Assembly: GCA_031258625.1 (NCBI GenBank)
Contig: JAIRMO010000168.1
Span: 1 to 8,889, forward strand
Direction of reading: 5' to 3'
Source of the DNA: Spirochaetaceae bacterium
GTDB lineage: Bacteria > Spirochaetota > Spirochaetia > Treponematales > Breznakiellaceae
Length of the DNA: 8,889 bases
The notes under the pieces were generated by a model. That model saw only the letters and a list, made by a program, of their open reading frames with translations, searched no databases and was not told where the DNA came from. Positions 5,201-8,889 of this stretch are shown here, piece by piece. Made by a program: the position numbers and the translations under genes. Numbering within the stretch: position 1 is the first letter of the stretch; every line of letters begins with the position of its first letter.

Positions 5201-6694
5201 ATGAAATACCGGAAGGTGTTTTTTGTTATTATAGCGCTTTTCCTTTTCCCGGCCATCCTCGGGGCTGCCGGAGCCTCCCAAACGGTTTTTTCCGAAGATC
5301 AGGATTCCCCTCCGGCCGCTCTGGATTATATTATTCCCCCCCAGGATGTATGGCTTGACGCCTATATCGGACAGGCCGATTATCATTATCCCGTCCCCAA
5401 GACCGATCCCTTCAATGTGATCCCCCTCGTGGATATCCGGGGTTCCACGGCCTATTTCCTTATCGGATTCAAGGGTAAAAAGGAGAATTTCAGGGCCCTT
5501 CCCCTGATGAACCTCTGTTTTGTGATTGATACCAGCGCCTATATGGGACAGGGTGAAAAACTTGAATGGGTCAAGGAATCTTTTCGGGCCTTTATTAGCC
5601 AGGTCCGGGAAAGGGATATCGTATCGGTGGTGGTTTTTGCGGATCAGGCGGAGCTTCTGGTTTCGCCTACCCAGATCCAAAACGAGGCCGACCGGGACCG
5701 GTTTATCGACTTGATCGACTCCCTGGATCCCGGGGGAGGGGCCGATATGTTCCAGGGTATGACCCTGGGGTATAACCAGGTGGCGGCCAACTACCAGGAT
5801 AATTACATCAACCGGGTGATCCTCCTCAGCGGGGGAAGGGACGGCAGCGGCCGCGGCAGGGCGGAGTTCCTGAATTTAAGCCAATGGTACAACCAGCAGG
5901 GTGTTGATATATCCACCGTCGCCCTGGGAATGGAGAGTGACGTCAACCTCATGGCGGATATCGCCACCGTCAGTGAGGGGGCCAGCCGATCCATCCTGGA
6001 CTATGAGCTGATGGAGCAAGCCTTCGGCAGCGACCTGGACCGGCTGGTGGTTCCCGCGGTGTGGCGCCTCAACCTGGAGCTTGCCCTTGCCCCGGGGGTA
6101 CGTTTCCGGGAGGCCTGGGGTTACAATTATTGGATTACCGATAACGTCTTTCATTATGCCATGGGCACCCTGCACAACGGGGACAGCAAAACCCTGATCG
6201 CCCTGGCGGATCTGGAAAGCGCCGTCCCCCCCGGGGCGGACCTGGGGACCTTCTCCCTGTTATACACCGATACCCAGGGGAAATCCTGGCAGGTAGGCCC
6301 CTTCCCCCTGAGCCCCGGTCCGGGGGTTTTACAGAACCGCCGGGCGCTGACCGACCCCCGGATCCAGGAAGCCGAGGGGGTGATCGCCCTGGGGAAAAGC
6401 CTCATCGATGTCGGGAACCGGGCCATCGCCATTAGCCAAGCCCAAGGCAGTTACGGGGTTTCCCGGGATGTCATTTACGACAACGGGTACTACGAATCGG
6501 CGGTACCGGCGGGCATTAAAAACAAAATTACCGCGGAATTTGAGAATTGCCTCACCGTCATTCAAAGCACCTGGGATTATCTTGTCCACATCAGTAACAA
6601 TACCGACGGCATAGACTACGCCAAGGAATTGCAGGTCCTTGAGGATTACGAATACACCGTTAACCAAATGTACGGCGATTACCTTTCCTATTAG
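5201..6694 (+). CDS. Secreted von Willebrand factor A domain protein with degenerate MIDAS
   Basis: A 497-residue protein with an N-terminal signal peptide (MKYRK, then a hydrophobic run 6-20, likely cleaved after GAAGA near 25), so it acts outside the cytoplasm. A VWA domain spans about 104-290 and resembles the YfbK / calcium-activated-channel-like type: LCFVIDTS, VSVVVFADQA, SLDPGGGADMF, NRVILLSGGRDG, VDISTVALG. The MIDAS metal site is worn. DxSxS reads DTSAY (Asp110, Ser112, Tyr114), the usual GGT(N) reads GGA (Ala181), and the usual LxTDG reads LLSGG. Metal-dependent ligand binding is therefore doubtful. The region after 290 is unrecognised, with a helical C-terminus (about 385-497). Strong ribosome site AGGAGGGG four to five bases before the ATG. 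It lies between pyrC and pyrF, 21 and 5 bases away, so it is co-transcribed with them. No pyrimidine role can be inferred; the function is unknown. Confidence 0.85.
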   Translation: MKYRKVFFVIIALFLFPAILGAAGASQTVFSEDQDSPPAALDYIIPPQDVWLDAYIGQADYHYPVPKTDPFNVIPLVDIRGSTAYFLIGFKGKKENFRALPLMNLCFVIDTSAYMGQGEKLEWVKESFRAFISQVRERDIVSVVVFADQAELLVSPTQIQNEADRDRFIDLIDSLDPGGGADMFQGMTLGYNQVAANYQDNYINRVILLSGGRDGSGRGRAEFLNLSQWYNQQGVDISTVALGMESDVNLMADIATVSEGASRSILDYELMEQAFGSDLDRLVVPAVWRLNLELALAPGVRFREAWGYNYWITDNVFHYAMGTLHNGDSKTLIALADLESAVPPGADLGTFSLLYTDTQGKSWQVGPFPLSPGPGVLQNRRALTDPRIQEAEGVIALGKSLIDVGNRAIAISQAQGSYGVSRDVIYDNGYYESAVPAGIKNKITAEFENCLTVIQSTWDYLVHISNNTDGIDYAKELQVLEDYEYTVNQMYGDYLSY

Positions 6695-6699
6695 CGCCT

Positions 6700-7608
6700 A
6701 TGTATAATATAGATAAACTTTACGAAGCCGTGGCCGCCAGGGGCCCTGTGTGTGTGGGCCTGGACACCGCGGCGGAGTACCTGCCCCCCCGGGAACGCCG
6801 CCGGGCGGCCTCGGATGCCCAGGCGGTTTTGGCCTTTAACCGGGCCGTCATCGACGCCACCGCGGATATATGCGCCTGCTTCAAGGTCCAGATCGCCTAT
6901 TACGAGGAACTGGGCCGGGCGGGACTTGAGACCTATGCCAAAACCCTGGCCTGCCTGCGGGAACGGGGAGCCCTGGTCATCGCCGACATCAAACGGGGGG
7001 ACATCGCCGATACGGCCCTCCGGTACGCCGGGGCTCATTTTTCCGGAGATTTTGAGGCGGACTTCGTGACCCTCTCCCCCTATATGGGGATGGACTCCAT
7101 TGAACCCTGGCTTTCTTATGCCGACAGCCGGGGCAAGGGGGCCTTTGTACTCATGCGGACCAGCAACAGGGGAATGCGGGATTTTGAATACCAGGAACTC
7201 AAGGCCGGGGGCCGGCTCTACGACGCGGTAGGGGACCGGCTCACGGAGCTTGCCTCGGGGCGCCTGGGCAAATACGGCTACGGGGCCTTCGGCGCGGTGG
7301 TGGGGTGTACCGAAAGAGAGGAGGCCGCGGCGATCCGGAAGAAACGGGGAAACCTTTTTTTCCTTATCCCCGGCTACGGCGCCCAGGGAGGGGCCGCGGA
7401 AGACGCCGCCCTCCTCCTGCGGGAGGGGAACGGCGGGGTGGTAAACGCCTCCCGATCCATCCTCCGGGCCTGGGCCGCCGGCGGGGAAACCGCCGCCGCT
7501 GACGCGGACAACCCCTTTGCCGCGGAGGCGGCCCGCAAAGCAACGCTGGAGATGGGGGCCGCTATCCGGGCCGCGGCGGAAACTGCAGTTTCCAAAGATT
7601 CCCTTTAA
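6700..7608 (+). CDS. pyrF: Orotidine 5'-phosphate decarboxylase, type 2 (last step of UMP synthesis)
   Basis: A 302-residue cytoplasmic TIM-barrel enzyme converting OMP to UMP and CO2. Marks in order: VCVGLDT (17-23, Asp22); FNRAVIDATADICACFKVQ (46-64), substrate site; ADIKRGDIADTA (95-106) with the catalytic Asp96-Lys98-Asp101 constellation; TLSPYMGMDS (124-133); VVGCTEREE (200-208); LIPGYGAQGG (222-231) with the phosphate-binding loop; and VNASRSIL (248-255) with Arg252. The length and the PGYGAQGG / NASR motifs fit the longer type 2 (mycobacterial/myxococcal) form, not the short E. coli type. The ATG is five bases after the VWA stop and has no Shine-Dalgarno sequence, so translation is probably coupled to the preceding gene. 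Last gene of the pyrC-VWA-pyrF operon. The tail is alanine-rich. Confidence 0.93.
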   Translation: MYNIDKLYEAVAARGPVCVGLDTAAEYLPPRERRRAASDAQAVLAFNRAVIDATADICACFKVQIAYYEELGRAGLETYAKTLACLRERGALVIADIKRGDIADTALRYAGAHFSGDFEADFVTLSPYMGMDSIEPWLSYADSRGKGAFVLMRTSNRGMRDFEYQELKAGGRLYDAVGDRLTELASGRLGKYGYGAFGAVVGCTEREEAAAIRKKRGNLFFLIPGYGAQGGAAEDAALLLREGNGGVVNASRSILRAWAAGGETAAADADNPFAAEAARKATLEMGAAIRAAAETAVSKDSL

Positions 7609-7618
7609 TTGAGAATCG

Positions 7619-7644
7619 CGGCGGTCGCCCATGGGCTGCCGCCG
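7619..7644. terminator. Hairpin between convergent pyrF and eda, possible two-way terminator
   Basis: CGGCGG (7619-7624) pairs with CCGCCG (7639-7644), and after a small mismatch GCC pairs with GGC around CATG. It sits 10 bases after the pyrF stop and 8 bases after the eda stop on the other strand. A short T run (CTACTTTTTC, 7652-7661) follows on the plus strand but is 7 bases away, and the minus side has no U-tract, so strength is uncertain. Confidence 0.45.
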
Positions 7645-7651
7645 AATAGGG

Positions 7652-8617
7652 CTACTTTTTCTGCACCAGATGTATGGCGAAACCGGCGATTTCATCGCTT
7701 AGGTATAGGGCGATCATATTCCCCTTGGCGTCGTTTTTCGCGCTGTCCCCATTAAAGGTAAAACCCCTCCGTTCCAGGTAAGCGATAGCCCGCCTGAGAC
7801 TGTTGGTTCCGATGGCGATATGTCCGTTTTTGCCCAGATAGGGGGAATTCATAATTTCAATCCCCTCCCCGGAAAAAATGGAACTGGTCCCGGCTTTGGG
7901 GGTAAACCCAAACAGGGTCTCAAAAAGCCGGGCCGCCTGCAGGGCTTCGTTTTCATTGGCCGTATTGATCCCCACATGGACCATGGAAAAACCCATAATC
8001 TTGGCTACCGCGTCTTTACAAAGGGCGGTGATGGTTTCAAAATCCCCGGCGTTGATCCGGTCCGCGCTTACCATCCAGGAACCGCCGCAGGCCAAAATCT
8101 TCTCGTTGGCAATATAAGAAGCGATATTTCCCGCGTTAATGCCCCCGGTGGGCACAAATTTGAGGGTTGGGTAGGGGGCCGCCACGGCTTTGATATACTC
8201 CAGCCCCCCCGACTGCTCGGCGGGAAAAAACTTAACCACCTCAAGCCCCGCCTCCAGGGCGGCCTCCATGTCCGAAGGATTGGAACAGCCCGGGGTAATG
8301 GGGATACCCTTTTTGATACAGTGTTGTACCACCCGGGGATTAAACCCAGGGCTGACGATGAACTTCGCCCCCGCCCCAATCGCCCTATCGACCTGCTCAA
8401 CCGTCAACACCGTACCGGCTCCGGTGAGGATCTCCGGAACTTCCCGGTTTAGACGGCTCAGGGCCGCTTCCCCCTGGCTGGTACGGAAGGTGATCTCCGC
8501 ACAGGGAATCCCGCCGGCAATGAGCGCCCGGGCCAAGGGAACCGCCTTTTCAGGATCATCAATTTTAATGACCGGTATAATACCAATTTCCCCAATTTCT
8601 TTTAATACGGCAACCAT
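7652..8617 (-). CDS. eda: KDPG/KHG aldolase fused to a C-terminal VOC (glyoxalase-like) domain
   Basis: A 321-residue cytoplasmic protein of two parts. Residues 1-205 are a class I KDPG/KHG aldolase, which splits 2-keto-3-deoxy-6-phosphogluconate to pyruvate and glyceraldehyde 3-phosphate (Entner-Doudoroff and hexuronate breakdown). Marks: AEITFRT with Glu41; GAGTVLT (66-72); KFIVSPGFNP (85-94); VVKFFPAEQSGG with the Schiff-base Lys129; and FVPTGGI (154-160). Residues 203-321 form a VOC fold: MVHVGINT (His204), NGHIAIGT (His256) and GFAIHLVQ (His316) at metal-ligand strand positions. Such Eda-VOC fusions of about 320 residues are known in Firmicutes and spirochaetes; the VOC role is not established. 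The ATG at 8617 has AAGGA six bases upstream. The gene has its own promoter, converges on pyrF, and has no other sugar-acid gene beside it in the window. Confidence 0.92.
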   Translation of the reverse strand: MVAVLKEIGEIGIIPVIKIDDPEKAVPLARALIAGGIPCAEITFRTSQGEAALSRLNREVPEILTGAGTVLTVEQVDRAIGAGAKFIVSPGFNPRVVQHCIKKGIPITPGCSNPSDMEAALEAGLEVVKFFPAEQSGGLEYIKAVAAPYPTLKFVPTGGINAGNIASYIANEKILACGGSWMVSADRINAGDFETITALCKDAVAKIMGFSMVHVGINTANENEALQAARLFETLFGFTPKAGTSSIFSGEGIEIMNSPYLGKNGHIAIGTNSLRRAIAYLERRGFTFNGDSAKNDAKGNMIALYLSDEIAGFAIHLVQKK

Positions 8618-8649
8618 AAGCCATCCTTATATCCGCGAGATTTATTTTT

Positions 8650-8678
8650 AGTATAATAGAAAACCGGACCGGATACAA
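8650..8678 (-). promoter_or_regulatory. Promoter of eda, overlapping two palindromes
   Basis: On the minus strand TTGTAT (8678-8673), a 17-base spacer and TATACT (8655-8650) form a promoter with a good -10 and a weak -35. The leader is about 25-30 bases. A perfect palindrome AAGCCGGCTT (8677-8686) touches the -35, and the dyad CCGG-A-CCGG (8664-8672) lies in the spacer. A weak -35 covered by dyads is what an activator- or repressor-controlled promoter looks like, but no regulator can be named. Confidence 0.58.
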
Positions 8679-8686
8679 GCCGGCTT

Positions 8687-8889
8687 TCCTGTTCAGCAGG
8701 ATAAACACATAGCATCGTCTGCCGCCTGTTTACGGCTGTCATAGTGGGGAAAAGGCTCCCGCCGGAACCGCGCAAGATATTTATGTTTTATATGAAAAAG
8801 GGTATCCTTGGTCTGACGGGACCAGGGAGCCAGAGCCGGTTGACAATCCCTGAGGGGGAACGGTCCGCAAGGACAGACCCCGAGCGCAA
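8687..8889. other. Right-edge region without a supported gene, small hairpins
   Basis: Upstream of eda, about 200 bases show no convincing coding frame. An open plus frame from ATG 8783 or 8792 to the edge lacks a ribosome site. A hairpin TCCTG-TTCAG-CAGGA lies at 8687-8701. Near the edge GTCC-GCAA-GGAC (8863-8874), a GNRA tetraloop stem, sits inside a GGGG/CCCC stem (8854-8857 with 8878-8881). This may be the end of a structured RNA or a leader continuing beyond the window. Confidence 0.4.
8795..8826 (-). terminator. Terminator-like hairpin for a minus-strand unit right of the window
   Basis: GGTC (8810-8813) pairs with GACC (8820-8823), extended by CCT/AGG after a one-base bulge. On the minus strand a TTTTT run (8799-8795) follows six bases later. 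It would end transcription arriving from beyond the right edge before eda. Short stem, so only tentative. Confidence 0.3.

Noticed and set aside
8861..8881. Signal recognition particle RNA tip
   Set aside because: It shares a tetraloop stem and a few bases, but the conserved asymmetric loop with AGCAGCC is absent.
8783..8889. Plus-strand open frame running off the right edge
   Set aside because: No ribosome site or promoter, unremarkable composition, and it crosses hairpins; too short at the edge to judge.

Overview
The window is a GC-rich bacterial chromosome segment holding six genes, the tail of a transposase and one repeat-loaded intergenic region. The gene set is a MelB-like sugar symporter, an Eda aldolase fused to a VOC domain, a type 2 OMP decarboxylase and a class I dihydroorotase. 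Together with the general look of the proteins, this recalls gut-associated spirochaetes of the Treponema group. That placement rests on remembered resemblance, not on a search, and should be held loosely.

Left part (1-3060): the 3' end of an IS30-type transposase gene runs off the left edge and is followed by about 400 bases with no convincing gene. Two minus-strand genes follow, each with its own promoter: an alpha/beta hydrolase of the monoacylglycerol-lipase type (519-1454), then, upstream of it, a 12-helix cation:sugar symporter of the GPH family (1634-2968). A terminator-like hairpin lies between them and a strong one lies beyond the hydrolase.

Middle (2969-3781): an 813-base gap without a supported gene. 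It holds a perfect 40-bp palindrome (3428-3467) and, three bases later, a 49-bp imperfect palindrome (3471-3519). The second is built around the core GGGTC-T-GACCC flanked by TTGCATAAATA arms. A further half copy lies at 3534-3560 and an inverted copy of the core at 3082-3097. This looks like a REP/BIME-type or MITE-type repeat cluster.

Right part (3782-7608): a tight plus-strand operon encodes dihydroorotase (pyrC), a secreted von Willebrand factor A protein and orotidine 5'-phosphate decarboxylase (pyrF), with gaps of 21 and 5 bases. Two steps of UMP synthesis therefore flank a gene with no evident link to pyrimidines, whose metal-binding MIDAS motif is largely lost. Inside pyrC, a 36-bp in-frame insertion made of two 18-bp units that are reverse complements over 13 bp interrupts the segment just after the HxH metal motif.

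Right end (7652-8889): convergent to pyrF lies eda fused to a C-terminal VOC (glyoxalase-like) domain, with its own promoter overlapping two short palindromes. The last 200 bases hold only small hairpins, one with a GCAA tetraloop cut close to the edge, and could be the end of an RNA or gene outside the window.
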